Assembly (NCBI GenBank): GCA_001792895.1
Contig: MARA01000031.1
Span: 310,001-374,000 of the forward strand
Direction: 5' to 3'
Length of the DNA stretch: 64,000 nucleotides
DNA from: Lentinus brumalis
Taxonomy: Eukaryota > Basidiomycota > Agaricomycetes > Polyporales > Polyporaceae
Shown here: positions 22,465 to 34,479 of the stretch, piece by piece
Layout of the letters: each line of letters opens with the position of its first letter
Position numbering within the stretch: position 1 is the first letter of the stretch
Program-made: the position numbers and the translations under genes
The notes under the pieces: model-generated
What the model saw: the letters and a program-made list of their open reading frames with translations, nothing else
What the model was told of the DNA's origin: nothing
The model's database searches: none

Positions 22465-25380
22465 TCACATCGCAATCCCGACGCCCTTCGCCGACCGAAG
22501 CGACGTCGTACTCGGCATGCGCAACATGCTCGGGCGAACCGCCGGGGTGGGCGTCGTCGGCGTGTTCGGCGTCGTGCGGTAAACCATGCCCGTGCCCGTC
22601 CGCGGCTTCAGCTTCGACGCAGAGCTCGCGGAGCTCGCTGACGTGCTCCGTGTCATTAGCGAAGGTTTGACCGGGGACCGGGAGGGGAAGGTGATGCCGT
22701 CCTGCGCTGAAGCGCCCGTCACGGTTGGGACGTAAACAGGAACGGGGACAGGGACGGGGACGGCGCGAGTGGACGATGGCGGGTGCAGACGCGAGGGCAT
22801 GCGGCGCAGGCTTGGCGCACTTGACGGACCCGCGCTCGAAGAGAGCGGCGTTCGGGGGAGGACGCCTCGCTCGTGGGCGTGCGGAGGCTGCCGTGTGACT
22901 GTGGGAGACGGAGAGGCCGCGGGACGGACATGGTGCGAGCGGTGGCAGTGGACGGCGACGGCGATGGCATACCAGTCGAGAGCCCGGAGGGGGAGTTCAA
23001 GATGACGACGTCATGAGAGCTGAAGTCCGCAACTGTCAAGGTGTCGAGCTTCGCCGGGATACGCTTGTACCCTAGCGACCCGATACTCGGCCTACCCTGT
23101 GAAGGGGAGCCCGCAGGAGTGATGGGTGTAACCAGGCTCCCGGTCGAGGAAGATGTCGACGGAGTGTGAAAGCCCGGCTCGTCGCCTTCACGAATGTGGC
23201 CCAGAGAGGTCGTGGTCAACGCGGGTGGTTCCAATCCACGCCGGTTGTATGACGCAGGCGCAGATCGGTGCGACGATACTGATGTCCGGGAGAAGTTCCG
23301 CGAGAGTGCCGACGTCGACGATCCACTGGACAGTGAGCTGCTCGTGCTTATCCGATGATCCAAACCAGAAGCAAGCCGTGGCCTCTGCCATGACGTCGGG
23401 GGCGCAGACGTGCGAGGCGTCTTGGGCAGCACGCCAAACTCCTCCATGCGACTCTCCGGCATGCGATCGCTGTACGAACGTGTGACCGAGATCGCGTTGC
23501 GCAGGGATGCCGAGGATGCGACACGCTTCTTCAGAGAGTTCGAGGACAGCTGACGGATGATAGGTGCAGGTGCGTCTTCATCCTCGCTGTCGCTCCATCC
23601 CAGACCGGTCGTCAGACCGACACCTTCGCGGAGCAGCTTGCCATCACGATGCCGCACGCGGCGCTTGATTGTGTCCCGCTCGTCCTTGAACAGCCCATTC
23701 TTCGTCATAACAGATCCAGCTGAAACGGGATCGCGATACGAATGAGACACGTGTGGACACATAGGGACAAACAGGGGACCCACCAGCCGACACGACACTG
23801 AACACACTCCCCGGCCGTTCTCCGGGCAGTGGAGTGTTGTTGCGTGATGCCTGTATGAGCTTCGAATTCGGCGATAGCAGACCATCCTTCACCATCAATT
23901 GCCTGTGAGCGCATATCAGTAACTGTTCCTCCGAAAGAGGCAGGTGGGTGACGTACGGGAGCGGTGTGTGCAGATCCAAGCTCGAATCCGAGTCGCTGCC
24001 ATCTCCGTCGAGTTCTCTATCCAGACGTGCTTCTTCGTCGCCATCGAGCATGTCAAATGGTGTCCCTGTGTGGTCGATCTGCACACCATAGTCGGACAGA
24101 AAAGAGTGCTCGTCCCAGACGGCCCCCATCGCATCCTGCGCATAAGCGAGCTCAGTCGCAGAGTCTGGTCGTAACTGTCGCCGCCCTCGAGAGGATGAGG
24201 CAACGCTAGTGCGCTGATCTGCGTCGACAGCGCTCGTGCGACGAGACCCAGGCGCAGAGTGCGCCTCATGTCCATACTCACTCGGTCGACGCTTCAGGCT
24301 CCGCGCGGATCGCGAAGCCGACCGCGAGCGGAGTCCGGACCCATGCGACGACTTGCGTCGCGGGCGCGGCGTAGAAGCTAGAATCTCCTGGATATCGGGA
24401 CTGCTCGGTCGGCGCGCATGGATCAGGGACTTTGACCGAGGAGCCTGCGATGGCGTTTCGGAAGGAGGTGGGGGTGGCTGTGCAAGCGGTGCAGGAGGAA
24501 GAGGAGGGAGATCTTTGTCCAACAGTCGTCGTGTTCGTTCTTGGCCAAAATTCGAGCTTGATATTGACCTACGGATGCCCTGTGTTGGCGTGGGCGCTGC
24601 CTGTTCGCGCGTCACAGGTGAGTCAAGAGCAGGAGGAAGAACATCCGTTTCTTCGTCCCGGAACTGGGGAATATCGCTGATGTCGACAGAAGATATCGAG
24701 TCGTCTGGACCATGCCGTATTCGTCTCCGCGACATCCCCATGTCAAGCACCTTCTCGTCATCGCTCACGTTCTCCGACAACGAGGAGTGCATCGAGGAGA
24801 TGTCGTCGAGTGACAGGCGTGTCAGATCTGCGGCGTCTTCCTCGGCGATACGGGGCTGGATAACCGGAGATCGGTCATAATGGCGTGCAGCCGGAACCGA
24901 GAGAGAGCTGGTTGACGCGTAGGAACGGATGGAGCGGGAGGAGTCGTAGGGAGTCGCGCTTGTTGAGTTGGACAAGGAAGGGCCACTGCTGCCGCTGGCG
25001 CTCGCGATAGAGTCACGCTGCGAGTATGTCGACGCGGATGCAATCGACATTTTTGAGGCGCGACGCGAGCGAGCAGCAGTGATGAACATGAGGGTCTCAT
25101 GCTCGGTGATCGGGGACGGTCCGGGTACAGGCGGAAGAGGTGACGAGGGCGGAGCGGAAGGCGGGGGCTTGAACTGCTGTGGAGAAGGAGCGGGAGAAAA
25201 TCGGGGGAAGGCGAGCGGGGAAATGGAGAGCTCGGGCTGCCCGAGAATAGAGGAGAGGGAGGGATGAAGCTTGGTGGGACAGGGAACGCCTCTAGTAGGA
25301 CGGGGACTGCTGGGCGTTTGTCGCGGCCTCGGGACTCGATCGCAGATGTTGAGGCCATGATGGCGGCGTCGTCTGTCCAT
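22465..25380 (-). CDS. Ser/Pro/Arg-rich disordered protein, function unknown
   Basis: Two long frames join through a 64-bp intron (23720-23783): 25380-23784 and 23719-22465, about 950 aa. The protein is Pro-rich at the N-terminus, then Ser/Arg-rich throughout. Local motifs are HETLMFITAARSRRASK, DLTRLSLDDISS, KDLPPLPPAPLAQ and GLGWSDSEDED. No folded domain is recognised. It looks like a regulatory or scaffold protein with many possible phosphosites. A 54-nt stopless segment near 23904-23957 has intron-like ends and may be spliced. Near 22854-22858 the frame shifts by one base at a G5 run (C5 on the coding strand). A sixth C would restore a continuous reading frame. The start is uncertain, and a further 5' exon may exist. 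Confidence 0.6.
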
Positions 25381-28300
25381 TTAGGTCAGACATGCACATG
25401 TTTGGGTAGAGAAAGGTGATAGAGGGGGGTATGCGACGACGGATCAATGGGAGGCAGAGCTTGAGTATGAAGGTAAAACGCAACACGACACCGCGCCCAA
25501 AAGCTTCCCAGGCGTTCTCCTCCGTCCCAGCCACGTACAACGCAGACGGGGACTCTCTTGGCGGGGAGTGCACCTGGGTCGCTAAGCGGACACGCTGCGG
25601 ACGCAGGGGGGCGAATGTCATGAAGAGCAACGACTTACGTAGCGCCCTGTGAGACCGTCCTGTCCTGTCCTGCCTTGAGGTACGAGCGTCGATTGCCTAG
25701 TTTAGCAGAGCGGAAGTCGAGGCCGAATTAGAATGAGCCGGAGCCTGGACGTCGGCGGAACGCGTTGAGGGCCTGTAAACGAAGAACAAGGACGAGAAGA
25801 TGCGCACGAGAGAGCGGGTATTCGAAGGGTATCGTCGTAAATTTCGGGTAAGCGGGCTTTGCCAGAAGAGGGTATCCAATTGTCCTCAGCCGCCCATACG
25901 GCATGCGCGCGTTCCGGGGGTCGAGGGGCGCGATGGGGGCACGCGTCGGGGCGTCGGCGGCGAGCTCGTCGGGAAGATGAAGGAGAGAAAGAAAGCGGGC
26001 CAGGCAGTCTCACCGCCGCATGCGGTGGTGGGAGGCACAACCAACTCGCTAGCGGCTGCTAGTTCCCCGCGAGCGCTTCGAAAATTCCCATGTTCGTACT
26101 CTCCTCATCACTTCTCCGATATCGCCTAGCTACAGCTGCCTTCCTCGGCGGCCCCAGTTGAACTTGGACTCTATCATGCATTCTTGTCTCAGTCTGTTCT
26201 TGTTCAATGTCCTAGGCATGCAAGGGCCAGGACAAACGATTAAACCACAGCGGCGCCTCGTATTTGACGCCTCCCATCATGATCTTGACAGCGTAATGCT
26301 TAAGCAAGGCAGGTACACTTCCACTTCGGTCCTCGAGGTTCGCTGATTTGGCGGAAAGAGCGGGCGAGATCATACTTCCGGTGGCACTGGCAATGGCATG
26401 CGCGCGACCACCGACTGCGAACGCGCCCGCCGCCCCCCACACGTACGCGACCCTCTCCGTCCGAGCCCCGACGGCACCTTGGCGTGGCCGCCGTCGGAGG
26501 AACGCCGCATGCTCACCCTTGTGGCGTGCCTGCTTATGGCACGACAACTGCCTCCTTACTACGTCCTCCCGTCCCCAGCTCGACTCCAGCGATGTACGAG
26601 GCTCCATACGTATCTGACCACAGTTCAGCCATTTCCAGTGTGTCGCGCAGACGCGGCTTCTGTCTCGGATCTCCAGGCGGCATGGAATGGCTTCTTCCAT
26701 TCAAGGCCTCCTTCTGAACGCGTCAAGCCGACCTGCGTATGTGCCCGTCACCAAGGTAATGCTCAATCATGATCCACTGATTTCTCGTCCATGCTCGAGC
26801 CTCAGATCGGTCCCGCCGGGACCCGTTGGCACTGCTGGCCCTGAGCGAACCCGTTATGTCTCGTATCATCCTCGTATCCGATGAGCTGCCAACCTCGAAC
26901 GAACTGCTTCGACGCGCTGCGCAAGTGACCGGATTGACCGGACGCTGAATGCTATCTGACAGTACGGATTTCCCTCGGCGTGGCCTCAAGTGAGTGCCTG
27001 CGAGTAAGTACATACAGCAGTGACGGCTAGTGACGGCCGCCTAAAATGACGATGGTCCCTCGTGGCTCGATGGTCGCTGCGAGGCAATCGTCGAGCGGTT
27101 ACTCCCGCCGGCTGCGTAGCGGAAGTGTCAGGAACCAGAGGATCATAGCATGGCGAGATCGTGGATACACTGACATGTTCACAGTATGTCATCGTCCCGA
27201 CCGACTTGCTCGCTCAGCCTCGCAGTCGCTGAACGACAACTCAGCATATGCGATCCTCGCAACGTTCGACACGTCGCTCGCTCAAATGACCTTGTCCGCC
27301 GGAACATCTCGTCGTCGTCCTGCACAACCCCAGGGCTTCTCCCGCCGCAGAAGACGTTGGCGTTATGAGACAGTGAGACGGTCAAAGCTTAAGTGAGGTT
27401 CGCGCCGGACATCTCGGACTCGCCGACCAGGAAGCCTCAAGTGGCTGCGGGAGCAACTGAGAACTGTCAAACCTGGGAAGTTGGAGCGAGAGCATTTGCA
27501 GCATTTTTCGGCCAAGTTTCGAGTACCTGTCTTTCTGCACGCGTGTATCGCTAACTCTAACGACTATCTCCATGGCCCTGCGCCAGAGGGCGCCCTAGCG
27601 AGAGCGGTGCCATGTGGGAACGGTGCGGACGTAACCAGAGCAACTGGCGATGAGGAGTGCTTCAAGTTCTTGCGAGGACGGGTCGGGCGCACGGTCAAAA
27701 TTGTCAGGTACGCGGTCGAGCCCACACGACTTGTCGGCTGCCTAGGTCGAGCTTGTGCCCCCTCTTCAAATCTTCACATTGTCAACTCTTCCTCGCGCGG
27801 CGCCTTCTCGTTGACCTCGAGCAGGATCCAATTTGTGTATCTTGACTCTCTGCTATCCGCCGGCTTCCTGTGCACCAGTATTCCGACGACGACGCGCATT
27901 GGCAACCCAGTCACCGGCGTGGAGGAGCTATGACGCGGCAGAAACCAGCTGATTCATTCTGCCACAGAGTCGAGTCAGTTACATGCATGACTAGGCCGGT
28001 GAGCCCAATTGCGCCCGCAGCGTCCTTGACAACACCGAGTCGAAGCGTATGAGACACTCAGAAGCAGTCCTCGGGGACTCACACTGCGGAACATCGTCGT
28101 CAGCAAACCTGGACACATGCACGAAGTTACTGTATGTATGTAGGGAGCGGGCCCCATGCACGACATATGCTCCGTGTTCGCAGTATTGTCAGCGACCTGC
28201 GCGCGACCTATAGCGATACTCGTTGAAGTCAGGTGAAAGCTCGCGGCTGCCCCGGACTCCAAACTCGCCGTCACCACGCTCCCGTATCGAATTCTATCTC

Positions 28301-30342
28301 TTCGCGTCACCGTGAATCCAATACCAGACCCGTCAGGGTCACCGCAGAGTTCAGAGTTCAATTCTATGTAGTGGCAATGACATGAGGTGCTCCCCACTCA
28401 TGTTTCATCGAGGCTATCGGATGTGAGCTCGACATGAGCAGCTCTTCTGACATACGGACAGCGTTATCGATCCCTTGCCGAGTCGTAATGCGGACTCCGT
28501 CCGCCTGGTGCCACTCGCCCACCAGATCAAGGAATCATGTGGCCCCAGTCTTAATGCGGCAGCGGAGTCAATCACGGCCTCTGACCAGCTTGTCATAGTC
28601 TGCTGCTCTACGGTCTTCGTCAGACGGCGCTGAATGATCGCCTCCCCGACAACATTCTGTCGACGGCGACATGGTGGCGACGCTGCAATCGGGCGCTTCC
28701 TATGCGGAGCTGCGGCGAACCGTGGTGGAGCCTCGAGGCTTAACCACAACCAGTGGCGCATCTCGCTCCTTCGCCGGTCGCAATCACTGCATAAACCTTC
28801 CAGTCCCTTGCCAGATTCCAAATTCCGCCTTGCGAGGCACGACTGACTTCGAGCGGTACTAGCCGTGAGTCATGTCAACGCGGGGGCTCGAGACGGATCA
28901 TATGCTCGCATTGGGCTAGCATAAGCGCATCAAGTTGGAGCGCACAAAAGCCTCTTCAGCATGATATCCATCCCTGCATCCGAGAACGGCAATCCTTTAG
29001 TCGCTACCGACTCGTAAAGCTAGTGCTATCGCGGCGGTGGAGGCTTATCGATGCGCACCCTCAAGGTGGGCCCAACAGCACAATGGCAGGAGGCAGCTAC
29101 CGTGGCATCTATCAACGTCACCCGCAGGCGTAGTGGAACGTTGCCCATCAGCTGCCCGAGAGAGAGGAGAGAGAGGCGGTCACGACATCTGGCCCCAGGG
29201 CATCGCGCTATCGCGGCAGGAGTGCGTCCACCACACCACGATGGGCATGATTGACGATCGCGCCGCGCCCGCAGGCTGCGCTTTCTCATAATGGCGACTT
29301 CGTCTCCCACCGCCCGACGGTTTGCTTCCGCGACGCATGCTTTGCACGCCGCAGGAGCGTTGGAATGTCGGACCTCGCGAGGCCCTTGCCGACGACCTGC
29401 TTCCCCGGGGCTTTCTTGACACCGCTTCCACGATGCAACGCCTTGGCAGGCCGAGGCACCCACACCTCCGGTCTCTAAGCAGCGACGAAAGTCGCCGGCC
29501 ACATTCAGCGAGCTGCAGGGAGACAGGGAGACCAGCGCGATCGTGTTACGACCCAAGTAGCGCAGGCGCACGCGGTCACCGCGTTGCCCGTCAGAAGCCA
29601 ACAGGGGACCGCGAGGGAGCACCGATCGTTCGATGGAAAGTCCACAAACGGCGACAACTCACTCACGTCTCACGCGCAGTGCGAACCCGGGTCCGTGCAG
29701 GCGCTCCGTGACCACAAGGAATCCGCCGAGGTTGTAGCCAATGTGACAGCGGTACGATGCTTCTGGCGTACAGTCGAGCACGCACGGAGGGGGCATCACG
29801 CGCGGCCATCCGATCGCTCAGCGGCTGCAATTGCGTGGACTCGAAGATTGCGTGGACTCGAAGTTGTGTGTGGCATAACCTTGGAGCGTCGTTTCGTCGG
29901 TTCGTGCCTAGACTAGCTGGTGCACCGCACAAGCTAGAGTGGAGAGGGCAAGATAAGCAAGACGATACAGGATTCAATGACGAACATCGATACAGGTATG
30001 GCGGCTATCGATACAGCAACATCATCGCAATTGGTGTGAGCCGCGGATGTCGGACACCAGTGGATCCCGACAGTCCGAACGGAACAGCGGAAGACGGGGC
30101 GTCTGCACGGGGAACTACCGAAAGCTTAGAGCTTCCGACATGCAGCGAGAAGCACGAGTTCCCGTAAGCTAGGAACGCACTGTAAGCGACGTTGCCACGG
30201 CAGGGTCGAAAAGAGACACATACCAAACCCGTGATCATGGTGCGAGTCTCCAGTCGCGGCGAGCTCCTCCACGCACACAGCGGCGCGGCGCTGGGCAGGG
30301 GGCAACTCAGCCCATTGAGATCCAGAGTGGAGGACTCCGTCC
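25381..30342. other. Gene-poor block
   Basis: Nearly 5 kb without a recognisable gene. 25381-26150 is the upstream side of the Ser/Pro-rich gene. A minus-strand frame at 26212-26700 has a hydrophobic Ala/Gly stretch and could hide a small gene, but I cannot place a start or family. Frames at 27481-27933 (+), 28414-28821 (-) and 29026-29622 (-) show no domain. No terminal repeats or transposase-like frames were noticed. It may be eroded duplicated or transposon sequence. Confidence 0.4.
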
Positions 30343-31793
30343 TCAGAAACTCAGCTCCGTTCCTCCCAGCGGTTTGTCCGTACGGGGGTCGTGGACGGTC
30401 CACACCTTCTTCCGCTCCGATTTCGCCCTAGTGGTACCTGTCGGGGGAGTATTCTCCATCTCCGTGTCCGCAAGATCGTCGCTCGGAGGACGATCAGGAG
30501 ACGACGAGGATCCGTCGGCGGCCCGCAACGTGGGTCGGACTCCAAGAGTGGCGCAGAGAAGCTTGTATCTCGAGCGGATCTGGCGGAACAGCCTCGGTAT
30601 ATCGAGCTCAGGTTCTGCGGTAGCGGCTTCGCTCGCGGTGGCAGCTGCGGACGGGTTCACGCGCGGAAACTGCGCGATCAGGTCGAGTAGGTGGCGGATG
30701 TGGTTCTGAGTGCGTCTGGAAGTACATGAGGTCAACATGAGTCGATCGTCCTGTGGTGCGACTCGTATAGAAGCGAATCCAGCCACGTCGTTCGAGGTCA
30801 GACGTGTCGGAGAAGCAACCTGGCACCGCGAGCGGGTATTTGCTGGGTCCTCATGACAATAGATGCCTGGGCCAATGTCCGGAGAGCGGCCACAATCCCG
30901 GCACAGTGGCCGGAACCCCGCCCATACCTGTCAAAAGCGATCACGCACGCCAGAGGCATGTACCCGCTAGTGATCGACCGCAGTGTAGACAAGCGAGACT
31001 ATCTCCGGGTCTAGGATCAGACCTCGGCGTACTAGGGCTGTAAGGCTAGCCATAGCGAGCACTAGGAATGCTACCATCGCTTGACACTGCTATGCCAGCG
31101 ACTAGTCGCAGTCTTCTTTAGACGGTGAGGTTGCACCGGCCGGCTGCTGCATGTCTACGCAGCGGCATGCTAACCTTCCTTGCTCAATATCTCAGGGGCG
31201 TCCCTGATTGGCACATTCTGTTGAAGTGCCAGTGGTACCTCAGAACGCACAACATTACGGTCTCGATGGTTCGCGCGGCACAGTTCCTATTGTGCTGAAG
31301 GGCGACAACGTTGTGCCGGGTGCAACTGCTCCAGTAAGTGAAGTCCTTGACCTTCACTCAACGGAGCGGTTAGGATCGGGCTACGCCCGTCCACAACACC
31401 GTCTTGAATCAAGACTGCTCATGGCCAACCGCCAGTCCTCAATACTCGCAAGCACGCCACATCGACAGTGGTCACAAGTTCAACCCGGGACACATGAACA
31501 GCTCACTCACTCGTCGTGCGCCCCCTGCGCGTCGAGGATTGCCTTCCACATCAGCGCAAACCCCTCATAAAACCCCAGCTCCTCCCACATCTCAAAGCCC
31601 TTCTCGCGACCAAGTGCGCGACCTTCGATCAGGCCGTGGATGCGTCCGTGCGCGTAGCCATCCTTGTACCCGTCCTCGTAGAACCTACGTGCGCTCCGCA
31701 AGTCAGTATGATCTCGATCTGGAACCGCGTTCCGGGCGTTCGAGCCACACACGTTTGCTCCACGTTCACCAGGTCCTCGAGATCAAAGTCCAT
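30343..31793 (-). CDS. LTO1: LTO1, deca-GX3 adaptor for Fe-S cluster loading
   Basis: Three exons: 31793-31753, 31684-31511 and 30715-30343, giving 195 aa. With Yae1, Lto1 links the ABC protein Rli1/ABCE1 to the cytosolic Fe-S assembly machinery. The N-terminus is MDFDLEDLVNVEQTFY. Then come GX3 repeats such as GYKDGYAHGRIHGLIEG and GREKGFEMWEELGFYEGFA, the hallmark of the family. Exon 3 supplies a conserved helix, HIRHLLDLIAQFP, and DIPRLFRQIRSRYKLLCATLGVRP. The last three residues, LSF, fit the C-terminal tripeptide known for recruiting the CIA targeting complex ([LIM]-[DES]-[WF]). Intron 1 is 68 bp, but intron 2 is about 795 bp, far longer than its neighbours. Exon phases agree. Confidence 0.87.
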
Positions 31794-32203
31794 GCTTCAG
31801 TGGGGCAGCCGACAGCGAGGTGTGATGCGAAGAAATAGCGTGCTGGAGGTGTAGGTCCAAGTTACGAGAAATCGCCCGCAAAAGGCAACTTGGACAAGTG
31901 GGTAAGTTCAAGCTCCGACAGACATATGGGTGACGCCCAGGTAAATAACGGTAACAGATAAGGGTTGGCAGGACTTGTCCCGAGTAAACATAATGGAAAG
32001 AGGTTTGGGATAGCTTGGGGATTGCTCTCAAACGGAGAAGTGACCATAAGCAGATAGAAAAGACCTTGAGAACGACATCACAATGTCACCGTTGACCCTC
32101 AAACAATCACTCAGACCAGAGGGAGGAGGTATCGTACATCCTGAGTCATTAGGGTATCCAACGCAGATCATGTGTATAAGAAGCATACGTGACGGAGTCC
32201 GTA
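31794..32203. other. Spacer between LTO1 and WHI2-like gene
   Basis: About 410 bp holding the LTO1 promoter and the WHI2-like 3' flank. Nothing else was recognised. Confidence 0.4.
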
Positions 32204-33438
32204 TCATACCTGACAGAAGAGTTGCTTAGTGACAAAAAGAACCCGACAGAACAGGAGCCGGAACTTACCAAACTCAACTCCAGCGTCCAGACCCTGCGTG
32301 CCCAGAGCTTGATAGACTTCGAAGGCTCGCCCGGCTCCGCGACATCTACTTCGATGCCATCCCACCAGCACTTTCGCTAAGGGGAAGCAAGAACGCCGGT
32401 GTGAGTGTAGCGCAATGGCGCATGGGGACCGGATACGTACTGCAGGCTTCCTCCAAAACAACAAGAGCTTTTGCGCGGTGGCCATCTGGTTGTAGTCAAT
32501 GGTGACATGCCGCTCGCCCGAGGGGCTCGTCGAATGGACGATACCGGTCTTCAGAAGGACCAGAGCAATCGAAGAGATACAGCACCTCGACGGTTCCATA
32601 GCACGGTACCCCCACTCATCCTCGCGATCGAAGCCACTGGTATACACAGCAGAGCAGACGATCAGTCACCTGTCAAGAAAGGATCGAACACGTCACGCAC
32701 CTCATGCAGAGCATGTCGATCAAGTGCTGCTCCGCGAGGTTGTTCTCCTTGTTCACGTTACGCTGCAGCGCGGTGAAGATGTTCCGCTTATGGAGCAGGT
32801 ATCTGCCGCAATTCCTCTTGAGGTCGAGTAGCGCATCGTTGGCGATCCCGCGCACGTCCGTCGCTTCCTGACCGCCCTTCGGCGGAATGGAGAAGTACTC
32901 GAGCTCCTCCCGGAGCACGATGATCGCCTGCTTCGTCAGGAGGGGGTTCTGCGACGGGGACGGGCCAAAGTCTGACGTCGGCGAGCCACCCTCGAGGAGC
33001 TGCTGCTGCGCCGCGAGGAGGCCGCCTGGATTGTTAGGGGTGCCGTAGAACTCGTCGCGAGCATGCTGGAAGAAGTTGAGGACGTAGTCGAAGCAGTCTG
33101 GATCGAACTGGGCAAACGCAAGTGAATGCGGTCAGGAACCCGTGTGCAAGTCGGAACGCGGCAGGGTCACGCACATCAACGCCGTACAGTTCCTCGTAGT
33201 CATCCCCATCTCCCCCATCCGATAACGCGGCGCTTTGACGACTTAGGACGAGGCCGTTGGGAAACAGGCAGAGAAGGACTGATTCGGGAAGACTGAGGAT
33301 GTTCTCCCGTTCGACCGTGAATCGCCTGCCGCGCAAGTCGAGGAGCAATCTCGTCAGAAGCTGTGGCTGGAGGTTGCTCTGGACCGGGGTTTGCGAAACC
33401 TGCGTTATAGGCGAGTTCGAGAGGTTCACAGCAGCCAT
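32204..33438 (-). CDS. WHI2-like BTB/POZ growth and stress regulator
   Basis: Five exons: 33438-33175, 33107-32701, 32636-32441, 32376-32269 and 32209-32204, giving 326 aa. The BTB/T1-like domain starts near residue 27 with LLLDLRGRRFTVERENILSL and LCLFPNGLVL. Then come EELYGVDFDPDCFDYVLNFF and the FSIPPK, ANDALLDLKRN and LCMSGFDREDEWGYR blocks. The end is ARKCWWDG and ARRVWTLELSLV. Yeast Whi2 and related KCTD-like proteins act in the general stress response and in restraining TORC1. The last exon is only six bases, one Val codon plus the stop, after a GTAAGT...CAG intron. It follows LTO1 in the same orientation. The family call is by recalled sequence features. Confidence 0.8.
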
Positions 33439-34479
33439 GGCAGCGGGGGATGCAGCAGGACGGAAGGAGCGTGGTGGTGGTCAGCGGCAAGCCCAGACAG
33501 CGCTGCAACGCGGCCAACTGTTGTCTTACCTGGGACGGATAAGTAAGGATTAGTTAAGAACAGCAGGGATAAGTTACAGTATACGTAATACTTTACTCTG
33601 AGTTAATGATGTTAATGGTGTTAAACAGTTTGAGCGGCGCTAGAAGAGCGAGATTAGCTTTGTACAGACTTTGCCGACTCTCATCGTTGTTGTCGCTTGC
33701 CTTCGCTCCAGACACACTAGTTGAGCTTCTTTACTTCTGAACCACACATGGGTCGAAGGACGACCGGGAGTCTGATCACTCATTGACATGGCATGGAAGA
33801 GCGGTCTTGTTGGAGACGATCCTGGAGTACTCTCGTCGGGGAAGGAGAACAGCGGAGAAATATCGCGGGGCAGGCTGCCAACATGCGAGACCCGGACACA
33901 CATCGACTGCGAACAGTCGCTACACGGTGTAATCAGAGTTACCCCGTCCTCGGACCGTTAAACGCCGCCCGTATCTGCCTACCCCGCATTAGGATTTGTT
34001 GGCATGCTGCCGCCCATCCTAGGATCCACGATTGGCAGGATAAAGGCAAGCGGCGATGAGCGGGCGGAGGAACATGTCTAGCTCCCGACGGCGGCGACGC
34101 ACTCGAGTGCCCCGGCCTGAGCTCGACGGCAGCAAGCCTGTGCAGGATGTGCGTGACAGTATTGCTAGGCAAGACCGCGGCATGGGTAGTAGTCTGAAAC
34201 GGTGATCGCGCTGTAGATCGCGTGTTCTCTGGGACCGGGGAGCAAGGTTCGTTTCCGGCGGGGCGGGGAAGGCTTTGTCGGGATGCTATGCCGGTGCGAT
34301 CAAACGAATATAATAAAAATCGAAAGTCCGACGGGTTGGGACCTATAACGGTATACAGTTTGCCTTATCACTCTGTTCTCACCATCGCACCTTCATGTGT
34401 CCCCTCCAGACCGTTCCATCCACCTGAGCGCCTCTCTCCTTCGCAGGTCCCGTCCGGGATTGCTCGAATAGCCCCCAGT
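33439..34479. promoter_or_regulatory. Divergent gap between WHI2-like and Med25-like genes
   Basis: About 1 kb holding both promoters. AT-rich sequence lies near 33560-33640. No gene is supported. Confidence 0.4.
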
